Source: Alphaproteobacteria bacterium (lineage in GTDB: Bacteria; Pseudomonadota; Alphaproteobacteria; Rhodobacterales; Rhodobacteraceae). Taken from it: DNA of 64,000 nucleotides. The notes under the pieces were generated by a model. That model saw only the letters and a program-made list of their open reading frames with translations, did not search any database and was not told where the DNA came from. Made by a program: the position numbers and the translations under genes. The stretch spans positions 124,001-188,000 of the forward strand of contig JAUIIR010000001.1 of assembly GCA_030431485.1 (NCBI GenBank). Direction: 5' to 3'. Below, piece after piece: positions 19,036 through 27,012 of this stretch (position 1 is its first letter; the number at the start of each line of letters is the position of its first letter).

Positions 19036-20085
19036 ATGGCAAGAATCCAACTGAATAATATCCAGAAACGCTGGGGCGCGGTCTGGGGTGTGCGTGACGT
19101 GAATCTCGACATCGCGGACGAGGAGTTCGTCGTCTTCCTTGGCCCATCGGGCTGCGGAAAGACCACCACCATGCGTATGATTGCGGGCCTAGAAGACCCA
19201 ACCGAAGGCGAGATTGTTATGGATGGCGAGGTGATGAACGACATCGACGCCCGTGACCGTGACGTGGCGATGGTGTTCCAAGGCTACGCGCTCTATCCCA
19301 ACATGACGATCTATGAAAACATCCGCTTTCCTCTGCGGATGCGTGGTGTTCCGAAAGAGCAGCAGGATGGCCTGATCCGCCGCGCAGCCGGGCTGGTGGA
19401 ACTGGAAGACTACCTTGACCGCAAACCCGGCGCCTTGTCGGGCGGCCAGCGTCAACGGGCGGCTCTGGCCCGCGCCATCGTGCGGCAGCCCCATGTCTTT
19501 CTGATGGACGAGCCGCTGTCGAACCTCGACGCCAAGCTGCGCCAGCACATGCGGGTACAGATCAAGCATATCCAGCGCGAGTTGAAGATCACCACTGTCT
19601 ACGTGACCCATGACCAGATCGAGGCGATGACACTCGCCGACCGGATCGTCATCATGGACAAAGGAGCCATCCAGCAGATCGGCACGCCGGATGAGATCTA
19701 CAACGATCCGGCCAACACCTTTGTCGCCAATTTCATCGGTGCGCCGCCCATGAATCTGATATCAGGCACGATGGAGCAGGGCGTTTTCACCGCGCCGGGT
19801 GTCCGCGTTGATGGCTTGCCCGCAAAACATGATGGCAAGATAACGCTGGGTGTGCGCCCCGAGGATTGCACAGTCACCGCCGATGCAGGCCATTTGCAAG
19901 GTACTGTTTACGGGGTGGAGCCCACTGGTGACATGACGTATCTGACACTCAAGGCGGGCGACAAACTGATAGAGGTGAAGGCGCATCGCGACTATCGCGC
20001 GGACTTGAATTCCGACGCGACTGTTGGCTTTGATCCCAAGCGGATTTACCTCTTCGACAGCAACTCCGGGCAACGCCTGCGCTGA
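19036..20085 (+). CDS. sugar ABC transporter ATPase, MalK/UgpC type
   Basis: The 349-residue protein has Walker A GPSGCGKTTT (residues 36-45), Q-loop MVFQGYALYP, signature LSGGQRQR near 134, Walker B VFLMDEPLSNLD near 155 and the switch His in YVTHDQ. The C-terminal 110 residues form the TOBE-type regulatory domain typical of MalK/UgpC ATPases. It energises the two permeases encoded just upstream. Confidence 0.95.
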   Translation: MARIQLNNIQKRWGAVWGVRDVNLDIADEEFVVFLGPSGCGKTTTMRMIAGLEDPTEGEIVMDGEVMNDIDARDRDVAMVFQGYALYPNMTIYENIRFPLRMRGVPKEQQDGLIRRAAGLVELEDYLDRKPGALSGGQRQRAALARAIVRQPHVFLMDEPLSNLDAKLRQHMRVQIKHIQRELKITTVYVTHDQIEAMTLADRIVIMDKGAIQQIGTPDEIYNDPANTFVANFIGAPPMNLISGTMEQGVFTAPGVRVDGLPAKHDGKITLGVRPEDCTVTADAGHLQGTVYGVEPTGDMTYLTLKAGDKLIEVKAHRDYRADLNSDATVGFDPKRIYLFDSNSGQRLR

Positions 20086-20110
20086 CACCGCACAGCATGG
20101 AGACCAAGCC

Positions 20111-21055
20111 ATGACCTTTGACTATACCTCTATGGGGTTCCACACCTTTGATGCGCTCTGCCGACCGGTGACGGAAATTCCTCCCGGCGGGAACACATTC
20201 TTCGTCGACGAATTTACGCTGGCTGTGTCCGGTGCGGCCGGCTCGGCCGCCATCGTGGCTGCCAAGCACGGTCTTTCGGTGCAGGCCGTGGGTGGTGTCG
20301 GCAATGACCTGATGGGCGATTGGGTGCTCCGCCGCTTTGGCGATTTCGGCGTCGATACCGAAATGATGCAGCGCATCCCCGACATGACGACGTCGTCCAG
20401 TGTCGTCACCACCCGGCCCGACGGCGCGCGCCCGGCGTTGCACAAGCGCGGAGCGACGGCGGGGTTCTACATCACCGATGACATGGTCGACCGGGTGCTC
20501 GACACCAAGATATTCCATGTCGGCGGCGTCGGCCTGATGAACGCGATGGACAAAGGCCGCAATGCCGAACTTCTGGCGGAGGCAAAGACCCGCGGGATCA
20601 CCACCACGCTCGACGTCTTCGCGTCCACGCCTGACGACTTGCCGCTGATCCGCCCGCTGCTATCGCATACAGATTACTTCATGCCCTCCGAGGAAGAGGC
20701 AATGGCGCTGTCGGGCATGACCGACTACGAAGAAATCGCGTCTTTCCTTCTCGATCAAGGCGTCGGTGCGGTGATCCTGACACTTGGCGCTGATGGCGCC
20801 ATGTACCGCGATCAGGCAGGCAAGAAGATCGACATCCCGTCCTACAAGATCGACGTGGTTTGCACCTGTGGCTGTGGCGATTGCTTCAACGCGGGCTTTG
20901 CCACCGGGCTGCACCTGGGCCGATCCATCGAAGACTGTATCCGCTTTGGACAGGCATCCTCGGCGCAGAATGCGATGGGGTTGGGCTCGCAGGCGGTTGT
21001 GTCGTCGCTTGAAAACACAATCACTTTCATGGAGACCACGCCGACCCGCGCGTGA
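20111..21055 (+). CDS. PfkB-family carbohydrate kinase
   Basis: The 314-residue cytoplasmic kinase has the N-terminal glycine-rich pattern of the ribokinase/PfkB family (SGAAGSAAIVAAKHG, VGGVGNDLMGDWV) and the C-terminal signature near residue 258. There the usual GAGD anion-hole motif reads GCGD in CTCGCGDCFNAGFATG, with the catalytic Asp kept and three Cys in the motif. It would phosphorylate the imported sugar or derivative, giving the phosphate ester that a SorC regulator could sense. The ATG at 20111 is chosen because it follows the ATPase by 25 bp and matches the family start. Confidence 0.9.
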   Translation: MTFDYTSMGFHTFDALCRPVTEIPPGGNTFFVDEFTLAVSGAAGSAAIVAAKHGLSVQAVGGVGNDLMGDWVLRRFGDFGVDTEMMQRIPDMTTSSSVVTTRPDGARPALHKRGATAGFYITDDMVDRVLDTKIFHVGGVGLMNAMDKGRNAELLAEAKTRGITTTLDVFASTPDDLPLIRPLLSHTDYFMPSEEEAMALSGMTDYEEIASFLLDQGVGAVILTLGADGAMYRDQAGKKIDIPSYKIDVVCTCGCGDCFNAGFATGLHLGRSIEDCIRFGQASSAQNAMGLGSQAVVSSLENTITFMETTPTRA

Positions 21056-21088
21056 TCCCACCTGAAACATCAACGCGAAAGCTTTTAT

Positions 21089-21778
21089 ATGTCCCCCGCG
21101 ATCATCTTCGATCTCGACGGTTGTCTTGTGGAAAGTGAAGTGCTGTCGCTCAAAGCGATTGCCGATGAGGCGCACCGGCTCGGTGCCAAGGAGCTTGACC
21201 CGCGCGAGCTGGGCAAAGAGGTTCTGGGCCTCAAGATGTCACGGATTGCCGAATGGGTTGGTGGCAGGGCAGGGCGACCAGCACCCGAAGATTTCGCGGA
21301 GCGCATTGATCGGTTGCTGATGGAGCAGTACCCGACGGATCTGAAACCGGTCATCGGTGCCCATGAGCTCTTGGCTGCGTTGCATCGCGAAGGCTGTCAA
21401 ATGGCGGTTGCAACAGGCAGTTCACTGGCGCGTATGGCCCTGGCCCTTCGGACCACCGGGATCGACGATTTTTTCGAAGGCCGCTCCTGCAGTGCCGATC
21501 AGGTTGCCAATGGCAAACCCGCTCCGGACCTGTTCCTCTTTGCAGCGCAAGCCATCGACCGCGACCCGACCGATTGCATTGTGATCGAAGACTCACCGCA
21601 TGGCGTCGAGGGTGCTTTGGCTGCGGGCATGACCCCCATCGGATTTGTTGGTGGCGGCCATCTCGAAGGTCGGCGCGATGACCATGCCGAGACACTCAGG
21701 CGGGCTGGGTGCGTGGCAGTTGTGGATCGTCTGGACGCATTTCAATCGCTCGTTTTGTCCGGACGCTTCCCGACCTGA
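21089..21778 (+). CDS. HAD-superfamily phosphatase/mutase-like hydrolase
   Basis: This 229-residue protein carries HAD motif I FDLDGCLVES (nucleophile Asp near residue 8), motif II ATGSS near 109, motif III Lys in NGKPAPD near 146, and motif IV EDSPHG near 171. The cap domain between motifs I and II is of the beta-phosphoglucomutase/phosphatase type. Motif I fits either a sugar-phosphate phosphatase or a phosphomutase. It is the last gene of the importer-kinase unit and is followed by a terminator. A kinase and a possible phosphatase in one operon suggest handling of different intermediates. Confidence 0.88.
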   Translation: MSPAIIFDLDGCLVESEVLSLKAIADEAHRLGAKELDPRELGKEVLGLKMSRIAEWVGGRAGRPAPEDFAERIDRLLMEQYPTDLKPVIGAHELLAALHREGCQMAVATGSSLARMALALRTTGIDDFFEGRSCSADQVANGKPAPDLFLFAAQAIDRDPTDCIVIEDSPHGVEGALAAGMTPIGFVGGGHLEGRRDDHAETLRRAGCVAVVDRLDAFQSLVLSGRFPT

Positions 21779-21791
21779 TCAGAACCCAAAA

Positions 21792-21823
21792 ACGCGAGGC
21801 CCATCCGGCCCCGCGTCTTTTTT
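21792..21823 (+). terminator. intrinsic terminator after the importer-kinase-HAD operon
   Basis: ACGCGAGGCC pairs with GGCCCCGCGT with one mismatch and is followed by six T. It starts 13 bp after the HAD gene stop. The convergent minus-strand permease ends at 21840. Confidence 0.85.
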
Positions 21824-21839
21824 ACCATTTGGTCAAATT

Positions 21840-22817
21840 TCAGCGGCTGGGCTTTTTGCCGAAGGCCACCGCAAGAACAATAATCGCACCCGCCACCATC
21901 ATCTGCTCGGACACGTCCAGTCCCATGATGATCAGACCGTTGTTGATCGTTCCGATCAGCAGGGCGCCAACGAAAGTTCCGATGATCGTACCCTTACCTC
22001 CAAACAGGCTTGTGCCCCCAAGGATCACCGCCGCGATCGCGGCCAGTTCCGCGCCTTCACCGAAATTGTAGCGCGCGGTTCCCATCATCCCGGTCCAGAG
22101 CATCCCGGCCAAAGCCGCGCCGACACCGGTGATCAGGAAGCAGATGATTTTCACACGCTTGGTGTTGATGCCGGAATAGCGCGCCGCTTCGCGGTTGCCG
22201 CCGGTGGCCAGAACTTGCCGACCGAAGGGTGTGTAGCGCAGCACCACATGGCCGAGGATTGCCACGGCAACAGCCCAAAGGAACAGGGTGGGGACCACAC
22301 CGATCGTTCCGGGGCCGAACACCGTGTCGAAGGTCTCGTTCCGCACGGGGACTGGGTTTGTGTAGGTGATCCGCATGTCGATGCCGCGCACCAGCTGCAT
22401 CATGCCCAGCGTCACAAGGAAAGACGGGATCGACAGGGCGGTCACGAAGAACCCGTTGACCAGACCGACCGCCACGCCGCACAGCAAACCTGCGATTACG
22501 CCTCCGACAAACCCGTATCCCGCCTGTATCGCCAGCGCCGACACAAGCGCCGCCAGCGCGGCTGTCGACCCGACGGACAGGTCCAGTTCGCCCGACGAAA
22601 TGATGAAGGTCATGGCAATCGAGATCACCGCGATCATTGCTGTGGTCCGGGCGATGTTGAACAGGTTTGACACCGTCAGAAAGCCCTTGTCGCCAATGGT
22701 GATGGCAAAGAAAAGAAGCACACCGGCAAAGCAGATGTACACGATGTTTTCGCGCCAGTTGATCCGTCCAAAGGTGAACGAACGGTCCTGGGGCATGGGG
22801 TCAGCCTTGGACTGCAT
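21840..22817 (-). CDS. ribose-type ABC transporter permease (RbsC family)
   Basis: The 325-residue protein has eight to ten hydrophobic segments and typical RbsC-family stretches: SGELDLSVGSTAALAALV near residue 75, IPSFLVTLGMMQLVRGI near 128, and AAVILGGTSLFGGKGTIIGTFVGALL near 265. It probably forms a homodimeric inner-membrane channel. The ATG at 22817 has GAGGAGG 9 bases upstream and overlaps the end of the ATPase gene by 17 bp, which implies coupling. Confidence 0.94.
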   Translation of the reverse strand: MQSKADPMPQDRSFTFGRINWRENIVYICFAGVLLFFAITIGDKGFLTVSNLFNIARTTAMIAVISIAMTFIISSGELDLSVGSTAALAALVSALAIQAGYGFVGGVIAGLLCGVAVGLVNGFFVTALSIPSFLVTLGMMQLVRGIDMRITYTNPVPVRNETFDTVFGPGTIGVVPTLFLWAVAVAILGHVVLRYTPFGRQVLATGGNREAARYSGINTKRVKIICFLITGVGAALAGMLWTGMMGTARYNFGEGAELAAIAAVILGGTSLFGGKGTIIGTFVGALLIGTINNGLIIMGLDVSEQMMVAGAIIVLAVAFGKKPSR

Positions 22818-24294
22818 GGTGCAGAGCCTCCTCAGATTGCACGTCTTTGCGGTTCATGTTCCCGATCACGCTGCCATCGTATATGATCAGCAGCCGGTCG
22901 CTGATCGCGAGCAGCTCTTCGAACTCGGACGAGATGACGACAACCGCCGTGCCCGCATCCGCAATCTCGCGTACTTTGCGCACCAGTTCCGATTTCGCGC
23001 CGATATCGACACCGATGGTCGGCTCATCAAGGATCAGGACTTTGGGTTTGCGCTCCAGCCACTTGGCGAGAACGATCTTTTGCTGATTGCCGCCGGACAG
23101 AAGGTAGACCTCTTGTTCCGGGCCTTCGCACTTGATCTTGAGGTCCGCGATATGCCGGTCGGATGCCGCGCGCGCGGTCGTGTCCCCGACAAACAGGTTG
23201 CGCGTGAAGCGGGCAAGGTTCGGCAGGATCACGTTGTCCCGAAGGCTGTGATCCAGAATTAGGCCCTGTGTCCGGCGGTCCTCGGGCACCAGCCCGACGC
23301 CTGCCTCAATGGCATCGCGATTACTGCGCACGGAATGGCCATCAATCCGGACAGACCCGCCGTCAATCTGGCGAATGCCGAAAATGGCCTCGACAATCTC
23401 GGTGCGGCCCGAACCGGTGAGTCCGGCAAGTCCAAGGATCTCGCCGGGGCGGACATCAAAGCTCACATCGTCCACATATCCGTTCACCCGCAGGTTCTCG
23501 ACCTCGAGAACAGGGGCGGCGGTCATGTCCACATCGCGTGGGATCCAGTCCATCGCGGCGGTTCTGTCTGATCCCAGCATGGCGCGGATCAGTTCTTCCA
23601 TCGTTACGTCGCTGGTGTCAGCCGTCAGCATGTCGCGCCCGTCGCGCATCGCGGTGATGCGGTCGCAGATCTGGTAAATCTCGGCCATGCGGTGCGAAAT
23701 GTAGACGATTGAAATGCCTTGCTTTTTCAACTGGTTCACCAGTCGGAATAGGGTCTCGACCTCGCTTTCGGACAGCGATGCGGTGGGTTCGTCCATCACG
23801 ATGATCCGTGCATTCTTGGACAGCGCTTTGGCGATCTCGACCATCTGTTTCGCCCCAACGCTCAGGTCTTCGACACGGGTGCGTGGGTCAATGTTTTCGC
23901 CGAACTCCCGAAGGATCTCGTGGGCGCGGCGGATCATCTCGGCATCGCGGATGAAGATTTTGTTGCCGCGCTTCGGCTCGTGCCCCAGAAAGATGTTCTG
24001 GGCAACGGTTAGCGTCGGGATCAGGCTGAATTCCTGAAAGATCATCGCGATCCCGGCGGCTTCTGCATCGCGGGGTGCAGCAAAGCTGACATCCGTCCCG
24101 TCGATCTGAACGGTGCCGGCATCCCGTTGATAGACGCCTGTCAGGATCTTCATGAGGGTGGACTTGCCCGCGCCGTTTTCGCCCATCAGCGCATGGCATT
24201 CGCCCTTGCGAAGAGTGAACCCGGCATGGCGCAGCACGGGGTTCCCGTTAAACGCCTTGTCGATGTCCCGCATGATCAAAACATCTGTCGTCAT
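22801..24294 (-). CDS. ribose-type ABC transporter ATPase with two nucleotide-binding domains (RbsA family)
   Basis: The 497-residue protein has two ATPase halves. The first has Walker A GENGAGKST, signature LSVGAKQMVEIA and Walker B IIVMDEPTASL. The second has a degenerate Walker A (GLTGSGRTE), LSGGNQQKIVLAKWL and VLILDEPTIGVD. This tandem layout is that of RbsA/MglA. The ATG at 24294 has GAGGAG upstream; the open frame extends 19 codons further but would run into the hairpin before the gene. Confidence 0.95.
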   Translation of the reverse strand: MTTDVLIMRDIDKAFNGNPVLRHAGFTLRKGECHALMGENGAGKSTLMKILTGVYQRDAGTVQIDGTDVSFAAPRDAEAAGIAMIFQEFSLIPTLTVAQNIFLGHEPKRGNKIFIRDAEMIRRAHEILREFGENIDPRTRVEDLSVGAKQMVEIAKALSKNARIIVMDEPTASLSESEVETLFRLVNQLKKQGISIVYISHRMAEIYQICDRITAMRDGRDMLTADTSDVTMEELIRAMLGSDRTAAMDWIPRDVDMTAAPVLEVENLRVNGYVDDVSFDVRPGEILGLAGLTGSGRTEIVEAIFGIRQIDGGSVRIDGHSVRSNRDAIEAGVGLVPEDRRTQGLILDHSLRDNVILPNLARFTRNLFVGDTTARAASDRHIADLKIKCEGPEQEVYLLSGGNQQKIVLAKWLERKPKVLILDEPTIGVDIGAKSELVRKVREIADAGTAVVVISSEFEELLAISDRLLIIYDGSVIGNMNRKDVQSEEALHHAVQG

Positions 24295-24318
24295 GTCGTG
24301 CTTCTCCTCACGAACAAA

Positions 24319-24348
24319 CCGTACGCCACGGGGAGGCGTGGCGTACGG
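24319..24348 (-). terminator. perfect 12-bp stem-loop between binding-protein and ATPase genes
   Basis: CCGTACGCCACG and CGTGGCGTACGG flank a 6-base loop, 9 bp after the binding-protein stop and 25 bp before the ATPase start. There is no T-tract. Such hairpins after binding-protein genes often act as mRNA stabilisers or partial terminators, giving more binding protein than membrane components. That role is inferred. Confidence 0.6.
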
Positions 24349-24357
24349 CAAGCTGCA

Positions 24358-25539
24358 TCAGTTGCTGGCCAGATCGGCTTGCATCGTTTCCGGCAGCTGG
24401 ATGCGGTAGATCTTCTCATACGCCTCGGCGAGGTTGTCGCGGCTCACGCGCACCGGCGGCACCGAGATGTAGGAGGGCAGGCTTTCACCGATCAGCGCCA
24501 GCGCACCGGCGCTCGCTTCGGTCACACCCTGAGTGTAGGGCTGTTGCGTCGAGATACCGGCGATAAAGCTGTTGGCAGCCATCTCCGCGGCGACGATCTG
24601 ATCGAAGTTCTCGTTTACGATCTTGAAGTCCGACGGACGCTTGCCGTTGATGCGGGCAGCGGTCGCAGCACCCATCGCCGGGATCGACCAGGAGCCATAG
24701 ACACCCTTGAGCGTCGGGTAACGGGCGAGCAGGGCCTGCGCCACTTCCTGACCCTTGTTCGGGTTGTCGTGACCGGCCGCCGCGACCAGTTGCAGGTCGG
24801 GATACTTGGCGATCATGCGGGCTATGAAGCCGATGTAGCGCAGGTTGGTCACGTGGAAGTCGTTGGCGTAATACATCGCCGCGACATCGCCTTCGCCGCC
24901 GACTGCGTCGTTCAACAGGTCAGCCAGATACATCCCAAGCGCAAGGTTGTCGGACGAAATCACCGAAACGTAATCCTCACCGGGCTGCATGCCGTCGGCG
25001 GCCTGGTCGATGAACACGATCTGTGAACCGGCATCGGCAAGGCGCTGGAACGCAGAAGCGGTGGTTGCAGTGTTGAGCGGGATGGACACGACCAGATCGG
25101 GCTTCAGAACCGAAATTGCGTCAAGGTCGGAAATCTGGCGTGCGTCTTCCCAGTTCGCGTTGGTTTCGGCGACCACTTCGATGCCGAGGTCTGCAAAGGT
25201 TTCCTTGAGGCCCAGAAGCTGCTGAGAGGCCCAGTCGTCACCCAGCCAACCCATTGAGATCGCTGCAGTAAAGTTGCCAGCGCGGATTTTCTCTTTTTGC
25301 TCTTCGGTGATCTGGATTTCGGTGTAGAGCACACCTTCCTCACCGCGTGGCCCAAGGCTGACAACAGTTTCCGACAGGTCGTCGATCTTGGCCAGTTCCA
25401 GCGTTCGTTCTGTCGGCGCCTTGTACCAGAGCGGGTGCCGGACGTCGCCGATATTGTCCTGCGCAAAGGCGGGCAGGGAGAGGCCAAGGATTGCAGCGGT
25501 TGCGCCAGTGGCCATGAGGGTTCTACGGGTCAACTTCAT
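24358..25539 (-). CDS. periplasmic sugar-binding protein of a ribose-type ABC importer
   Basis: The 393-residue protein has a signal sequence (KLTRRTLMATGATAAILGLSLPAFA, residues 2-26 in part; twin Arg suggests Tat or Sec) and a substrate-binding body of the RbsB class. FTAAISMGWLGDDWASQQ lies near residue 90, SIPLNTATTASAFQRLADAGSQIVFID near 155 and the GVYGSWSIPAMGAATAAR hinge near 285. The mature protein is larger than RbsB (about 270 residues), so the ligand may be larger or modified. It lies in one operon with the hydrolase upstream and the ATPase and permease downstream. Confidence 0.92.
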   Translation of the reverse strand: MKLTRRTLMATGATAAILGLSLPAFAQDNIGDVRHPLWYKAPTERTLELAKIDDLSETVVSLGPRGEEGVLYTEIQITEEQKEKIRAGNFTAAISMGWLGDDWASQQLLGLKETFADLGIEVVAETNANWEDARQISDLDAISVLKPDLVVSIPLNTATTASAFQRLADAGSQIVFIDQAADGMQPGEDYVSVISSDNLALGMYLADLLNDAVGGEGDVAAMYYANDFHVTNLRYIGFIARMIAKYPDLQLVAAAGHDNPNKGQEVAQALLARYPTLKGVYGSWSIPAMGAATAARINGKRPSDFKIVNENFDQIVAAEMAANSFIAGISTQQPYTQGVTEASAGALALIGESLPSYISVPPVRVSRDNLAEAYEKIYRIQLPETMQADLASN

Positions 25540-25590
25540 TTGGTTCTCCTCCGATGGAAGTTTTCGCGTTTTGGGGGTTGCGACCGCAGA

Positions 25591-26502
25591 TCAGCGGTCG
25601 AGCATGAATTCCTTGAGCATCGTCGCAAGGCGATCCTGAGCTTCGAGGGCAAGCGAGTGCCCGCATTCCTCGAAGACGGCGGCTTTCTCGACGCCGTTGG
25701 ACAGCCGCGCCATCTGTTCCTCGACCAGCGGGCCGAAGAATTCCGGCGCACCGACGGTCATGATGGGCAGGGTGAGTTTCTCGTTGCGCAACTCGCGCAC
25801 GATCTCCGCGTTCTTGAAGGCGGCGCGATAGGTTTCGAGCGTGCCTCGCAGACCACCCGGTGCCTTGAGGCAGGCGACCCATTCATTCATCGCCTCCTCG
25901 CTGATGGCGTTGGGGTTCCACGTCTCGGCCTTGATCCAGAACTCCCAGAACTCGCGTTCCTTGCCGTTGATCAGCATCTCCGGCAGGTGAGGGATCCAGA
26001 AGAACGGGATGTGCCAGACCCAGACGCCGCTCTGGCGGAATTGCGATGTGATGTTGTCGGGGGTGAAAAACGATGCCTCTTCAAGGCCTTCGCTCGACAG
26101 CAGCATTTCGCAGAACGACAGCGTCTTGACCCTATCGCGCTCGGTTGCCGCCAGCACATAGGCGAATTCCGCGCCACGATCTTCGCCATGCACATGGAAC
26201 GTGTCGTGGCCCAGGAAGGTCATCAGCTCTGCCAGGTCCTGCGCATTGGTGCGGCTGTCATAGCCATCGCTGACTGGCGGTTTGTCGGTGTAGCCAAAGC
26301 CGCGCAGGTCGGGGGCGACCACGGTGAAATGTTCGGTCAACAGCGGGATCAGCTTGTGCCAGTAGTAGTTGGTCTTGGGTGTGCCATGGACCAGCAGCAG
26401 CGGTTCACCCTGACCGGCTGTCACATAGTGCATCCGGATGCCGTTCACGCGGGCACGCCCATGCTTCACCGGTGCGCCTGTATGATCGAAAATCTCGGCC
26501 AT
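25591..26502 (-). CDS. alpha/beta hydrolase of the dehalogenase/epoxide hydrolase type
   Basis: The 303-residue enzyme has oxyanion motif HGTPKT (residue 39), the elbow HGEDRGAEFA with nucleophile Asp108, DLRGFGYTDKP near 65 and His in ECGHSL near 285. An Asp in place of Ser at the elbow is the mark of haloacetate/haloalkane dehalogenases and epoxide hydrolases, and GEDRG closely resembles the GHDRG of fluoroacetate dehalogenase. The ATG at 26502 has GGGAGGG just upstream; the 45 codons of open frame before it are promoter sequence. It is the first gene of an operon with a sugar-type importer, which is unusual. The reaction remains inferred. Confidence 0.82.
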   Translation of the reverse strand: MAEIFDHTGAPVKHGRARVNGIRMHYVTAGQGEPLLLVHGTPKTNYYWHKLIPLLTEHFTVVAPDLRGFGYTDKPPVSDGYDSRTNAQDLAELMTFLGHDTFHVHGEDRGAEFAYVLAATERDRVKTLSFCEMLLSSEGLEEASFFTPDNITSQFRQSGVWVWHIPFFWIPHLPEMLINGKEREFWEFWIKAETWNPNAISEEAMNEWVACLKAPGGLRGTLETYRAAFKNAEIVRELRNEKLTLPIMTVGAPEFFGPLVEEQMARLSNGVEKAAVFEECGHSLALEAQDRLATMLKEFMLDR

Positions 26503-26622
26503 TTTTCCCTCCCTAAAGGTCTCTTTGACCACGCTCTTCGCGGTGTTTGGTCTGTCTGTTTGCTGCGGGTCAGAACGGTTTCGGGTGCGTCCCTCACACG
26601 GCCTGAACTTGCGCCATCTTTC

Positions 26623-26636
26623 TGAACTATTGTTCA
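26623..26636. promoter_or_regulatory. second perfect TGAAC-N4-GTTCA palindrome
   Basis: TGAAC and GTTCA flank TATT, 120 bp upstream of the hydrolase start. It has the same half-sites and spacing as the palindrome at 15537-15550, which argues for one regulator over both importer operons. Confidence 0.55.
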
Positions 26637-26648
26637 CTAAAGAGTCAT

Positions 26649-26674
26649 TATGTCAAAATAATTATTTCGACATA
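26649..26674. promoter_or_regulatory. 26-bp near-perfect AT-rich palindrome
   Basis: TATGTCAAAATAA faces its complement with a single mismatch at the seventh position (right arm TTATTTCGACATA). It lies 147 bp upstream of the hydrolase start and 12 bp from the TGAAC palindrome. It looks like an operator for a dimeric regulator, possibly the adjacent GntR protein; it is not identical to the palindrome at 27760. Confidence 0.5.
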
Positions 26675-27012
26675 CATGATGTTTCGATCTGGAGGGCGGT
26701 GAGTGTAAACGGAGATTTCGAAAATTTAGTAATATAAAACAAAAGCCTAATTAAGTATTATGAGGTCCAGAAATTTTTCCTTCAGCGCGAAGCTTGCTCC
26801 GTCCGCCGTTCTGGGCGCTGAGAGATGGAACATATGAAATGTAGTATTATTATATGTTCATTTCTGGTTGGATGGGTGTATCTTCACGAATACCGCCCCA
26901 TCTGCGGTCTTGTTAGCGAATCATTCCTTCGGCTTGTGGTGCAATCTGGGGCTTTAGGCGGGCCCAACGCGACTGGCGACCAAACCCGACCCACGACCAG
27001 GAAGACCGCCCA

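Larger units (their letters stand above)
26503..27012. other. 510-bp control region without a gene
   Basis: No gene is supported here. The part from about 26640 to 26880 is clearly AT-richer than its surroundings. It holds two strong palindromes (26623-26636 and 26649-26674) and a weaker inverted repeat, GAACATAT at 26828 with ATATGTTC at 26852. Short open frames in it lack ribosome sites or family resemblance. It probably carries the promoter and operators of the hydrolase-importer operon. Confidence 0.6.

Noticed and set aside
25297-26625. A 442-codon plus-strand frame across the hydrolase and binding-protein genes
   Set aside because: Both genes on the minus strand carry clear motifs, signal sequence and ribosome sites; this frame has none.
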